From the NCBI GenBank assembly GCA_021781455.1, contig JAJXWV010000043.1, forward strand, positions 41,663 through 105,662: DNA of 64,000 bases. Reading direction: 5' to 3'. Made by a program: the position numbers and the translations under genes. The stretch is from Acidobacteriota bacterium (GTDB taxonomy: Bacteria; Acidobacteriota; Thermoanaerobaculia; Gp7-AA8). The notes beneath the pieces were generated by a model. That model worked only from the letters and a program-made list of their open reading frames with translations, was not told the DNA's origin and made no database searches. Below, in pieces: positions 8,354 through 15,871 of this stretch (position 1 is its first letter; the number at the start of each line of letters is the position of its first letter).

Positions 8354-8803
8354 CTACTTCTTCTCGGTACCGTTGCAGTCGCCGATCCGTTTACCGGTCA
8401 GCTTCTGGTCGACTTTCATGCTCTCTCCCGAACGCGGATTCTTCATGACCAGGTTCATCTCTTCGTCGAATGTTTCCGCCGCGTAAGTGATCTTCCCCTC
8501 GCCGCTCATCTGCGGCTTGTCGCAGTTCACTTTCCACGTCGCGATCTTGCCGTCGATCCTGTAATCGGTGACCTTACAGGTCTCGTTCTTGCCCTTGGGC
8601 GGCTCGGTCGTCCCGGCCTTTTCCGCCTCTTCCGGCGTCACGCAGCGCTCGAAGGTCATGGCCGGCATCTTCATGTTCATGCCTTCCATCTTCGTCTCGG
8701 CCGTGATCTGCCACTTGCCCGCTTTCATCGGACCGCCCGCTGCAAATGCGGGAACAGCGAGAGCGGCCACCGCCACATAGAGTGCCATCTTGCGAATATG
8801 CAT
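8354..8803 (-). CDS. DUF3617 family secreted protein
   Basis: 149 residues with a cleavable signal peptide (cut after about AFA, residue 21). The mature part matches DUF3617: PMKAGKWQITAETKM at the start, a conserved Cys pair (FERCVTP and ETCKVTDY) and CDKPQMSGEGKITY. Members are periplasmic/exported and of unknown function. Encoded alone, convergent with the DoxX-like gene across a bidirectional terminator. A 269-bp region without further genes lies between its start and efp. Confidence 0.75.
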   Translation of the reverse strand: MHIRKMALYVAVAALAVPAFAAGGPMKAGKWQITAETKMEGMNMKMPAMTFERCVTPEEAEKAGTTEPPKGKNETCKVTDYRIDGKIATWKVNCDKPQMSGEGKITYAAETFDEEMNLVMKNPRSGESMKVDQKLTGKRIGDCNGTEKK

Positions 8804-9072
8804 TGATCCTCCAGTCTGGTTGCGAATTCGCGAAAGTATAGCGGTTCAAAGTGGAATATCGGCCGTCGAAACCGCCGTTTGTCGGATCGCGGCCCAGGCT
8901 GGCATGCCCGGCCGGAGACCGCCCGGCGGATCGGTTCCGCTGCTTCCGTTCGCGGATAGAATGCCGCGTTTTCAGATCGACTCATTCCGATGGAGACGGC
9001 TGGCGATCATCCGCCGGTCGAAAAACGGCAGAGCCGCCTTCGATCCACGATCACGAAAGGATTTTTCGATTC

Positions 9073-9630
9073 ATGCAGGCCAATGACATCCGTAAAGGCA
9101 TGGTCATCACGTTCAACGGAGACCTCTGCAAGGTGATGGAGTTCCGGCACCACACGCCCGGGAACCTTCGCGCCATGGTGCAGGCCAAGCTCCGCAACAT
9201 GCGGACCGGCAACCAGTTCGAGCATCGCTTCCGATCGCAGGATCCGATCGAGCCGGCTTACATCACGCAGCACGAGATGGAGTACCTCTACTCCGATGGC
9301 CACGCCCATCACTTCATGAACACGGAAACGTACGAGCAGATCGAGATCTCCGAGGAGGACCTCGGCGACGCCTCCGCGTGGCTGGCGCCCGGAATCAAGA
9401 TCCAGGTGCAGTTCCACGAAGGCCGGCCGCTCGGAGTCGAGCTTCCGAAGACCGTCAAGGCGAAGATCGTCAACACCGAGCCGATGGTGAAGAGCTCCAC
9501 CGCGTCGGCCTCGTACAAGCCGGCCACCCTGGAAAACGGAGTGGTCGTGCAGGTCCCGCCGTTCGTCACCGAAGGCGAGGAGATCGTCGTCGACCCCGCC
9601 GAGAACCGCTACATCGAGCGCGCACGGTAA
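9073..9630 (+). CDS. efp: Elongation factor P
   Basis: 185-residue EF-P, which enters the ribosomal E/P site and relieves stalling at polyproline stretches. The three OB-like domains are intact, ending with the ENGVVVQVPPFVTEGEEIVVD block. The tip of the first-domain loop reads HHTPGNLRAMVQAK (26-39). By alignment with E. coli KPGKGQA, the residue equal to modified Lys34 is Asn31, so neither lysyl- nor arginine-rhamnosyl-type modification is expected at that position. I recall this loop type from Acidobacteriota. Start chosen at ATG 9073 (MQANDIRKG), the usual EF-P N-terminus; the frame is open further upstream. Confidence 0.93.
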   Translation: MQANDIRKGMVITFNGDLCKVMEFRHHTPGNLRAMVQAKLRNMRTGNQFEHRFRSQDPIEPAYITQHEMEYLYSDGHAHHFMNTETYEQIEISEEDLGDASAWLAPGIKIQVQFHEGRPLGVELPKTVKAKIVNTEPMVKSSTASASYKPATLENGVVVQVPPFVTEGEEIVVDPAENRYIERAR

Positions 9631-9656
9631 CGCACAGCTGATCCGCGATTCGATCG

Positions 9657-9687
9657 ACGCCGGCCAATCGCCGGCGTTTTTCGTTTC
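9657..9687 (+). terminator. Rho-independent terminator of efp
   Basis: ACGCCGGC-CAAT-CGCCGGCGTTTTTCGTTT hairpin with a T-rich tail, about 27 bp after the efp stop. Confidence 0.85.
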
Positions 9688-9700
9688 TGTCCACCCTTCG

Positions 9701-9780
9701 TGTAGGGCAGGCTTTCCAGCCCGCCCTTCGTGCCTTTCCATCCCGCCAGGGAGGGCAGGCTAGAAAGCCTGCCCCACACC
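9701..9780. repeat. GGCAGGCTTTCCAGCC palindromic repeat pair, copy 2
   Basis: Two arms, TGTAGGGCAGGCTTTCCAGCC and GGCAGGCTAGAAAGCCTGCC, in inverted orientation with about 25 bp between them. Confidence 0.75.
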
Positions 9781-9784
9781 GCGT

Positions 9785-10225
9785 TTACCGGTGCGCTTCT
9801 TCCGCTCCGGGAGGTGCGGCACCGTAGACGTGGCGATCGTGGGTGGCAAGGTCGAATGGTTTGAGAGCGGGGTTCTCGGGATATCCGCGGTGAACCGCCT
9901 GGCATCGATAGCAGACGATCACGTTCTTGACGATCTTCCAGACGATGTAGTCGAGGATCGTCACGCCGAGGAGGCTGAGGCCGTACGTCCACGGGACGAA
10001 GATCGAGCCGAGGACGACGAGAGCGATGCCGGTGGTGCGGTTGAAGTCCTTCTGGAAGTAGAGCTCGATGTGGCCGCAGGCTGCGCAGTGATCGATGACG
10101 CTGTTCTCCGGCGGCGCCACGACCTCGCTGGGTTCGCCGCAGAACTCGCAGGGGCGGGCCGGCCCGCCCGCTTCCCGCGCGAGCCGCGCCTCGCATTTTG
10201 CGCAGAGGAAGTGGACGGAGCCCAT
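9785..10225 (-). CDS. Zinc-ribbon membrane protein of unknown function
   Basis: 146 residues. An N-terminal pair of CxxC motifs (CAKC at about 8-11, CEFC at about 26-29) and another CAAC (about 48-51) suggest zinc ribbons. Two adjacent membrane helices follow (about 66-85 and 88-103), then a CYRC motif (about 109-112) on the same side as the first ribbons. No enzyme motif is visible. I do not recognise the family; a cytoplasmic-facing metal-binding scaffold is a guess. It is separated from the upstream membrane-protein gene by an octamer repeat array. Confidence 0.6.
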   Translation of the reverse strand: MGSVHFLCAKCEARLAREAGGPARPCEFCGEPSEVVAPPENSVIDHCAACGHIELYFQKDFNRTTGIALVVLGSIFVPWTYGLSLLGVTILDYIVWKIVKNVIVCYRCQAVHRGYPENPALKPFDLATHDRHVYGAAPPGAEEAHR

Positions 10226-10262
10226 GTGTGGACATTGTAGGGCGGTGAAGGGTGAGGACAGC

Positions 10263-10336
10263 GGTCACTAGGTTTCGAGGTCACGAGGCAGCCAGGCACG
10301 ACCTCGTGACCTCGTGACCTCGTGACCTCGTGACCG
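10263..10336. repeat. CCTCGTGA octamer hairpin array
   Basis: CGAGGTCACGAGG on the left is inverted against four CCTCGTGA units on the right. It lies between two minus-strand genes. Confidence 0.8.
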
Positions 10337-10350
10337 GGTGGGCGGTGGAT

Positions 10351-11094
10351 TCACACCGGCAGATGGGCGATCGTGGACAGCCAGGCGCCGAGGACTTCGC
10401 CGATGACCACGGCCACGACCTCGACGTAGAGAATTCCGGTGGCGGCCATCGTGGAACGGATCTTCACGGTTCCCCAGACCATCGGGAAGAGCATGAGCGG
10501 TCCGAGCAGGCCCCATCCGGCGCGCATCCAGAAGAAGATTCCCTGGCGCACCATCATCTCCTCCGCCAGTCCGCCTAACATGATCGAGGCGACCACGACG
10601 GCGATCTTCACGATCGTGGTGGCGAGCGTCGCGATCGTCAGGCGCCGCAGCGGGTCGATGGCCATCCCGCGCACCACCAGGTACCAGTGTCCGAGAGTCA
10701 TGGCCAGGTTGACGCTGCCGAGGAGCGCGGCGCTGGAGAGCGCGCCGACGATGCTCCAGACGAAGTGCGTCGGCCGTACCGCCTGATCGAATGACCAGAC
10801 TGCCGCGATCAGATACGCGATCCCCAGAAGAACGGCCGACGCGCGGAAGATCAGCCGCTTCGGATAACGGAGCACCAGGTACACGAGAATCGTCAGCACC
10901 ACGACGGAGGCGTCGGCGATCGCAAGGTCGGGTCGATGGGCCATCAGGTGCGCCGCCGTTGCGAAGAACGCCAGCGCCGCCCCGATGATCAGCACCAGCC
11001 GCACGAATTTCACGCCCGCAGTCCGCCGCCCCACCAGCGGCAGGAACAGCACGAGCCCGGCGGCGAGATCGATCAGGAAGAGGGCGAGAAGCAT
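10351..11094 (-). CDS. Multi-pass membrane protein of unknown function
   Basis: 247 residues and about seven or eight hydrophobic helices through the whole length. There is no signal peptidase site. Recurrent features are a LGHWYLVVRGMAIDPLRR segment in the middle and a Trp/Met-rich helix near 190-205. The NLAMTLGHWYL block hints at an oxidase- or transporter-like fold, but I do not recognise a family. I start at the ATG at 11094 because upstream codons in frame are translated heptamer repeat. It is bounded by arrays on both sides. Confidence 0.6.
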   Translation of the reverse strand: MLLALFLIDLAAGLVLFLPLVGRRTAGVKFVRLVLIIGAALAFFATAAHLMAHRPDLAIADASVVVLTILVYLVLRYPKRLIFRASAVLLGIAYLIAAVWSFDQAVRPTHFVWSIVGALSSAALLGSVNLAMTLGHWYLVVRGMAIDPLRRLTIATLATTIVKIAVVVASIMLGGLAEEMMVRQGIFFWMRAGWGLLGPLMLFPMVWGTVKIRSTMAATGILYVEVVAVVIGEVLGAWLSTIAHLPV

Positions 11095-11097
11095 ACG

Positions 11098-11266
11098 GAG
11101 TGCTGAGTACTGAGTGCTGAGTACTGAGTACTGAGTGATGTCGCGCCCACGGACAGAAAAGGTCACTTCTCGAAGCCCTCCCTCCCAGATCTCTCGCTCA
11201 CGCTCGTGATGACAAATCTCGTGCGGACGCACGACTCAGTACTCAGCACTCAGTACTCAGCACTCG
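11098..11266. repeat. ACTCAGY heptamer array, inverted arms
   Basis: Left arm 11098-11137 (AGTGCTGAGTACTG units), right arm 11232-11266 (ACTCAGTACTCAGC units). About 95 bp between them includes a CCCAGATCTCTCGCTCACGC motif also seen near 34589. The right arm touches the stop of the yibQ-like gene. Confidence 0.85.
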
Positions 11267-12190
11267 TTACTGTACAGCCTCGCTGGCCCGCACGAACCGG
11301 ATGCCTTCCGCTCGAAGGTTAGGCACCTCTTCGGTCAGGACTCGGATGGTCACCGGGTACATGTGGCCGATGCCGATGGCCACTCCGTCACGACGTGCGG
11401 CGGCGGCAAGAGAAGCGAGCTGCTGCCGCACGGCGGCCTCGCTCTGGACGTCGTCGAGGAAAACGTGACGCGATCCGGTGCGGATGTTCATCTCGTGTGC
11501 GAGCCGCTCGCCCACCGATCCCGTCGTGGTCCGCGAATCGATGAAGAACATCCCCGGCGGCAGCGCGCCGAGCACCTTCGCCATCACGCGCGGATCGCGC
11601 GTGGCGCGGGAGCCCATGTGATTGTTCACGCCGGCGGCGTGCGGCACCGCGGCGATGTCCTCGCGCGTGAGCTCGGCGATCCGGTCGTCGTCCATGGAGA
11701 TCATGATCGCCTTCGCCCCCGGCGATTCCCGCGGGTAGTCGAGCGGCTCCATGGGCAGGTGGCAGAGGACCTCGAAGCCGTTGCGGTGGAGTGTCTCGGC
11801 AAACGCGGCGGCGTTTGCGGCGTTCGGCAGGATCGAAAAGTCGAGATGCGGATCGATGCGCATGGCGCTGGCGAGGGGCTGGTGATCGAAGCCGACGTCG
11901 TCGAGGATGAGCGCGATCGATCCCGGCTCGCCCGCAATGTGCCTGGCCGGCCGTCGAGGCGGGACCGCCTTCGGCTTTGCTTCAGGAACAGGGGCCGGTC
12001 GCGGAAGCGAAATCGCCGAGGCGCGCTCCTTTGCGCGGCCGGCGGCGGGAGTGCGGATGAGCTGGTCGCGGAAGAAGCGGTAGCCGAGGAAGAGGACGAA
12101 CCCGGTGACGGGGATCAGCATCAGGAGGGCGACGCTGTGGAACGAGCTCTTCCGCGCCACCAGCTTCCTCCTCCCCTCCCGAGCGGGCAT
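11267..12190 (-). CDS. Divergent polysaccharide deacetylase (YibQ/DUF610)
   Basis: 307 residues. One membrane anchor (about 20-40), a Pro/Lys/Arg-rich linker, then the divergent deacetylase domain from about 90. Diagnostic segments are IALILDDVGFDHQPL, FSILPNAANAAAFAE, EVLCHLPMEPLDYP, GVNNHMGSRAT and FFIDSRTTTGSV, as in YibQ. YibQ-like proteins sit in the periplasm and are linked to envelope/peptidoglycan processing; substrate is not established. Genomic context matches the well-known envC-ctpA-yibQ association: the S41 protease and the EnvC-like gene are just upstream on the same strand. Confidence 0.82.
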   Translation of the reverse strand: MPAREGRRKLVARKSSFHSVALLMLIPVTGFVLFLGYRFFRDQLIRTPAAGRAKERASAISLPRPAPVPEAKPKAVPPRRPARHIAGEPGSIALILDDVGFDHQPLASAMRIDPHLDFSILPNAANAAAFAETLHRNGFEVLCHLPMEPLDYPRESPGAKAIMISMDDDRIAELTREDIAAVPHAAGVNNHMGSRATRDPRVMAKVLGALPPGMFFIDSRTTTGSVGERLAHEMNIRTGSRHVFLDDVQSEAAVRQQLASLAAAARRDGVAIGIGHMYPVTIRVLTEEVPNLRAEGIRFVRASEAVQ

Positions 12191-12246
12191 GACGGTATTT
12201 TACCGTGGCGGGCGGGGCGGGGAACGGCTAAAACTGGACGGATTCA

Positions 12247-12460
12247 AGGCGGCGTAGCCGCCGTAAGAATTTAGCGGCGGCCCTCAGGCCGCCGGAACAA
12301 GCGATCGCATCAGGGTAGGAGGGCAGAAGTGCCCGACAGAAGGCCGGGGAAACAGACCGAGGATCTGTCGCGCGCTGCGCGCGCTCGTACGCTGGGTCGG
12401 GCCGATCGGTCGGCGGCCTCACGGCCGCCGCTAAATTATTTCGGCGGCTCCGCCGCCTCG
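12247..12460. repeat. REPIN/MITE-like element with 47-bp terminal inverted repeats, copy 1
   Basis: About 214 bp. The left end AGGCGGCGTAGCCGCCGTAA plus an inner AATTTAGCGGCGGCC is matched by the inverse at the right end, GGCCGCCGCTAAATT and GGCGGCTCCGCCGCCT. A second copy with the same layout and conserved middle is at 45375-45591. It fills most of the 386-bp gap between the S41 protease and yibQ genes. No ORF inside. Confidence 0.85.
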
Positions 12461-12576
12461 ACAAAGCCCCGCTGACCCAACATTCAACATTTGATCCTGG
12501 CATCCACGCGCTGGACCGCAGAATGGGTTGCGGCCACGCTGCTGTGCGTTCCTGCAGGCCGCGCCAGTTCGCCAGA

Positions 12577-13773
12577 CTAGGCCGCTTTCTTCGCCTCGGC
12601 GGCCAGCGAGGCGTTCTCGCCGTAGAGCGACAGCGCCTTCTCGAGGATCAGATCCTCGCGATCCTCCGGCCTGATCAGGTTGTTCGGATCGCGGAGAGCC
12701 TGGGCGGTGAGGTCGACCGTGACGTCGGGCTTGACGCCGCCGTCCTTGATTGCCTTCAGCTCGGGCGTGGTGTAGTGGCCGATGGTCATGAAGACGCCGC
12801 CGCCGCTGTTGAGCGGGATGAAACGCTGCACGATGGCCTTGCCGTACGTGGTCAGGCCGACGGTCTTGCCGCGGCCGTTGCCCTTGATGGCCGCCGCGAA
12901 GATCTCGGCGCCGGACGCGCTGGAGGCGTCGGTGAGCACTTCGAGATCGCCGTCGTAAACGGTGGCGCGGTCGGCCTGCCACTGCCTCTTGTCGGCGTGG
13001 CGGCCTTCCAGCGACGTGATCAGGCCGCTGGTCAGGAACTCATCGGCGGAGTTGATCGCTTCCTGGACATCGCCGCCGGCGTTGTTGCGAACGTCGACGA
13101 TGAGCTTGCGCGTCCCATTCTTCCGCACCTGCTCCAGGATCGTGGCCAGCTGCGCGGCCGTCCCTTTTTCGAAGTACGGGATCTTCACGTAGGCGACGCT
13201 GCCCAGCTGCTGCTCGGTGATGGCGAGCGGGTGGAACTGCGCGCGCTGGAGGGTGAACTCGTCGCGCTTGGTCTGGCCGCCGCGGAGGACCTGCAGGTGC
13301 ACCGGGCGGTTGCTGTCGAGGGCGCTGCGGACCTGCCAGATGACCATCTTCTGGGTCGGCTGGCCGTCGACCTTCTCGATGAAGTCGCCGCGCTCGATGC
13401 CTGCCTTGGCGGCCGGCGAGCCCGGAACGGTGGACATGACGAACGCGTATCCGAAGCGCTTCGTGACGATGAGGCCCATGCCGTTGTCGTCGCCTTCGGA
13501 GAAGTTCTTGTACGCCGCCATCTGCGACGGCGGGACGTAGTAACTGAACTCGTCGATGGCGTCGGTAACGCCGCTGAAGGCGCCGTCGAGAAGCTGGTCG
13601 GAGGAGACCGGCTCGACGTAGTTGCTCCGCACCAGGTCGAAGACCTCCGCGAAGATGCTCAAGGGGCGGTAGATGTTGCTCTTCTGCCTCGACTGACCGA
13701 ACACTGCGCCGCCGAGAAGCAGCACCAGAAGGGCTACCGAAATCGAGAGGAAAGCGATCTTGCTCTTCGTCAT
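12577..13773 (-). CDS. S41 family C-terminal processing peptidase (CtpA-type)
   Basis: 398 residues. N-terminal hydrophobic signal/anchor (about 6-25), a PDZ domain (about 95-180, with GYAFVMSTVPGSPAAKAG) and the S41 catalytic domain. The catalytic Ser is in DASSASGAEIFAAAI and the Lys about 25 residues later in YGKAIVQ, the Ser/Lys dyad of tail-specific proteases. RNNAGGDVQEA is the usual S41 turn. Probably periplasmic; family members trim envelope proteins, including peptidoglycan hydrolases. Six bases separate it from the EnvC-like gene upstream, so the two are almost certainly co-transcribed. Confidence 0.9.
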   Translation of the reverse strand: MTKSKIAFLSISVALLVLLLGGAVFGQSRQKSNIYRPLSIFAEVFDLVRSNYVEPVSSDQLLDGAFSGVTDAIDEFSYYVPPSQMAAYKNFSEGDDNGMGLIVTKRFGYAFVMSTVPGSPAAKAGIERGDFIEKVDGQPTQKMVIWQVRSALDSNRPVHLQVLRGGQTKRDEFTLQRAQFHPLAITEQQLGSVAYVKIPYFEKGTAAQLATILEQVRKNGTRKLIVDVRNNAGGDVQEAINSADEFLTSGLITSLEGRHADKRQWQADRATVYDGDLEVLTDASSASGAEIFAAAIKGNGRGKTVGLTTYGKAIVQRFIPLNSGGGVFMTIGHYTTPELKAIKDGGVKPDVTVDLTAQALRDPNNLIRPEDREDLILEKALSLYGENASLAAEAKKAA

Positions 13774-13779
13774 ATCAGC

Positions 13780-14988
13780 TCAACGCAACCATTTCTGAGG
13801 GTCCTCGGGGCGATTGTCCTGCCGGATCTCGAAATAGAGAAAACCCGGCGGTGAATCCTCGCTCTCGCCGACTCCTGCAATCGTCTGGCCCGCCGCAACG
13901 TGCTCGCCAACGGCGACGTTCGGTGACTTCAGGTTGCCGTAAAGCGAGAACACGCGGTTTCCGTGGTCCAGGATGATCAGGTTGCCATATCCCTTGAACC
14001 ACTGTGAAAACAGAACTGTTCCCTGGAAGACTGCCTTCACAGGCAGGCCCGGCGCGGCGGCGATCTTCAGCCCGTTGTTGTTGGTCAGAGTGTCGAACTT
14101 CGGATCGCGCTGACGGCCGAACCGTTCCACGACCTTTCCCTCGACCGGCCACGCCAGAGCCCCCTCGAACGCGCGGATGTCCTGCGCCACGGCACCGCCT
14201 GCCTGCTGCTGCGAGAGGAGATTGATCAGCCGCTCCAGCCGCCGAGCCTTCTCCTCGAGCTCGGTGAGGCGCTGCTGCGAGCCCGATTCCTGTGACCGGA
14301 GCGACACCAGAAGCTGTTCCTTCTGTGCACGAGCGGCGGCCACGGCGGCGCGGCGCTCCTCGACCACGCGGCGCATGGCCGCCAGCCGCTGCTGCCTGTC
14401 CGCGAGCTCAGCATTCCGGGCGGCGAGCTGCTGCTGCATGCCCTGAAAATGCGAGACGAGCCGCGCATCGCGCGACACGAGATAGCTGAGCATCGACAGC
14501 GCTTCGATCGGGTCGCGCCGCTGGTCGATGTTCATGAGCATGCGCAGGTAGGTCAGCCCGCCGAACCTGTAAACGGAGGCGAGACGCCGGCCGAGAGCCT
14601 TCTTCTGAGCGGCGATGCGCGGCGTGAGCGAGGCGATCTGCCCCTCGATGGAGAGCCGCTCCGCCGCCAGCCTCGCTTCCATGTCAGTGGCCAGGGTGAG
14701 CTCGTGGTTGCGGATCTCGAGCTCCAGGCTGACCTCCTCGAATTCCTGCTGCACCGACTGCTTCTGCCGTCGCACCTCGTCGAGCCGCGACTTCAGCCGG
14801 GAGATCTGGCCACGCACACGCTCGAGATCGGCATCGTTGACAACCTGGGCATCGAGAGGGGCCCAGGCAATCAGCGCCGCTGCAATCACGACAAGCAACA
14901 GGACCGGTTGCGCGGTTGCGCGGTTTCGCGGTTCCGCGGTCTCCCACCGCGCGACCGCGAGACCGCGGAACCGCGCAACCAGTGTCAT
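13780..14988 (-). CDS. EnvC-like murein hydrolase activator (degenerate LytM/M23)
   Basis: 402 residues. Hydrophobic signal (about 28-46), long coiled coil (about 50-270) and a C-terminal LytM domain (about 285-402). The metal ligands are missing: the first His of the family is replaced (NNNGLKIAAAPG), the second motif is YGNL rather than a His motif, and the end is FLYFEIR. This is the EnvC pattern: a catalytically dead activator of cell-division amidases. The ATG at 14988 overlaps the rnc stop as TGATG, which argues for translational coupling. That start makes the first 27 or so residues a translated octamer repeat (14904-14980); an internal start cannot be excluded. Confidence 0.85.
   Translation of the reverse strand: MTLVARFRGLAVARWETAEPRNRATAQPVLLLVVIAAALIAWAPLDAQVVNDADLERVRGQISRLKSRLDEVRRQKQSVQQEFEEVSLELEIRNHELTLATDMEARLAAERLSIEGQIASLTPRIAAQKKALGRRLASVYRFGGLTYLRMLMNIDQRRDPIEALSMLSYLVSRDARLVSHFQGMQQQLAARNAELADRQQRLAAMRRVVEERRAAVAAARAQKEQLLVSLRSQESGSQQRLTELEEKARRLERLINLLSQQQAGGAVAQDIRAFEGALAWPVEGKVVERFGRQRDPKFDTLTNNNGLKIAAAPGLPVKAVFQGTVLFSQWFKGYGNLIILDHGNRVFSLYGNLKSPNVAVGEHVAAGQTIAGVGESEDSPPGFLYFEIRQDNRPEDPQKWLR
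14904..14980. repeat. GCGCGGTT octamer hairpin array inside the envC-like 5' end
   Basis: GGTTGCGCGGTTGCGCGG at 14905 is inverted against CCGCGGAACCGCGCAACC ending at 14980. With the TGATG-coupled start it is translated into the N-terminus of the EnvC-like protein. Confidence 0.8.
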
Positions 14989-15680
14989 CAGCGCTCCGCC
15001 GATTCGTCCAGTGCATGCCTGGCCGCCTGCTGCTGCGCTTCCTTCTTCGACGACCCTTCCCCGCGCGTGATCAGGCTGCCGACCTTCACTTCCACGATGA
15101 AGGTCTTGTCGTGATCGGGACCCACTTCATCGATGACGTGATACTCCGGCAGTGGCAGCCCGCGGCCCTGTGCCAGCTCCTGCAGGGCGGTCTTGTAATC
15201 CTGGAACAACAGGTCCTGGTCGTCGATCGCCTCGATGTCCTGCCGGAACGAGCGCTCGATCAGCTGGCGGGCGGCGTCGATCCCGCCGTCGATGTACACG
15301 CCGGCGATCATGGCCTCGTAGAGGTTGGCCAGCAGCGAGTCCTTCTTCCGGCCGCCGGTCTTCTCCTCCCCGACGCCGAGGCGGATCACGTCGCCCATGC
15401 CGAGATCGCGCGCCTTCGCGGCGAGGCTCGTGGCGCTGACCAGGTAGGCCTTGATCTTGGAGAGCGCGCCCTCGTCGAGCGCCGGGAAGTGGCGGAAGAG
15501 CATGTCCCCCATGACGAAGCCGAGGACGGCGTCACCGAGGAACTCGAACGTCTCGTTGTGCCGGACGTTCTCCTGCTTCGCCTCGTGCGAGTACGACTTG
15601 TGGGTGAGTGCGCGTGTCAGCACCTCGCGGTCGACGAACGAATAACCGAGGCGCTGTTCGAAATCCTGAAGGTCGTCCAA
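14988..15680 (-). CDS. rnc: Ribonuclease III
   Basis: 230 residues, normal for RNase III, which cuts double-stranded RNA in rRNA processing and mRNA decay. The signature NETFEFLGDAVLG is near 40-52; the second catalytic acidic cluster is in NLYEAMIAGVYIDGG (about 114-128). A dsRNA-binding domain occupies about 157-225 (DYKTALQELAQGRG to SSKKEAQQQAARHAL). I pick TTG at 15680 (MDDLQDFEQRLGY) because it gives a standard N-terminus; no strong ribosome-binding site is seen there, so the start is uncertain. The stop overlaps the EnvC-like ATG. Confidence 0.9.
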   Translation of the reverse strand: MDDLQDFEQRLGYSFVDREVLTRALTHKSYSHEAKQENVRHNETFEFLGDAVLGFVMGDMLFRHFPALDEGALSKIKAYLVSATSLAAKARDLGMGDVIRLGVGEEKTGGRKKDSLLANLYEAMIAGVYIDGGIDAARQLIERSFRQDIEAIDDQDLLFQDYKTALQELAQGRGLPLPEYHVIDEVGPDHDKTFIVEVKVGSLITRGEGSSKKEAQQQAARHALDESAER

Positions 15681-15814
15681 TCGGGCGAAGTATAGACGCT
15701 GAAGGAGTGCGGGCGTCTCGCTCGCCGCGATCGGGCGTCCCGCGCCCGATCGCTTCCTTCTTTGCGGCCGGCCGCGGGACGGCCGGCCGCGGCGGGCGAG
15801 ACGCCCACACTCCC

Positions 15815-15848
15815 AAAAAAAACCGCCGGGGCAACTGCCCCCGGCGGT
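15815..15848 (-). terminator. Rho-independent terminator of the first TonB receptor
   Basis: Read on the minus strand: CCGCCGGGGGCAGTTGCC and its complement form a stem followed by eight T. A nearly identical terminator follows the paralogous receptor at 25611-25645. Beyond it, 15705-15810 has a GAGTGCGGGCGTCTCG arm inverted against CGAGACGCCCACACTC. Confidence 0.85.
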
Positions 15849-15871
15849 CCGGTTTACCACCGCAATGAACG

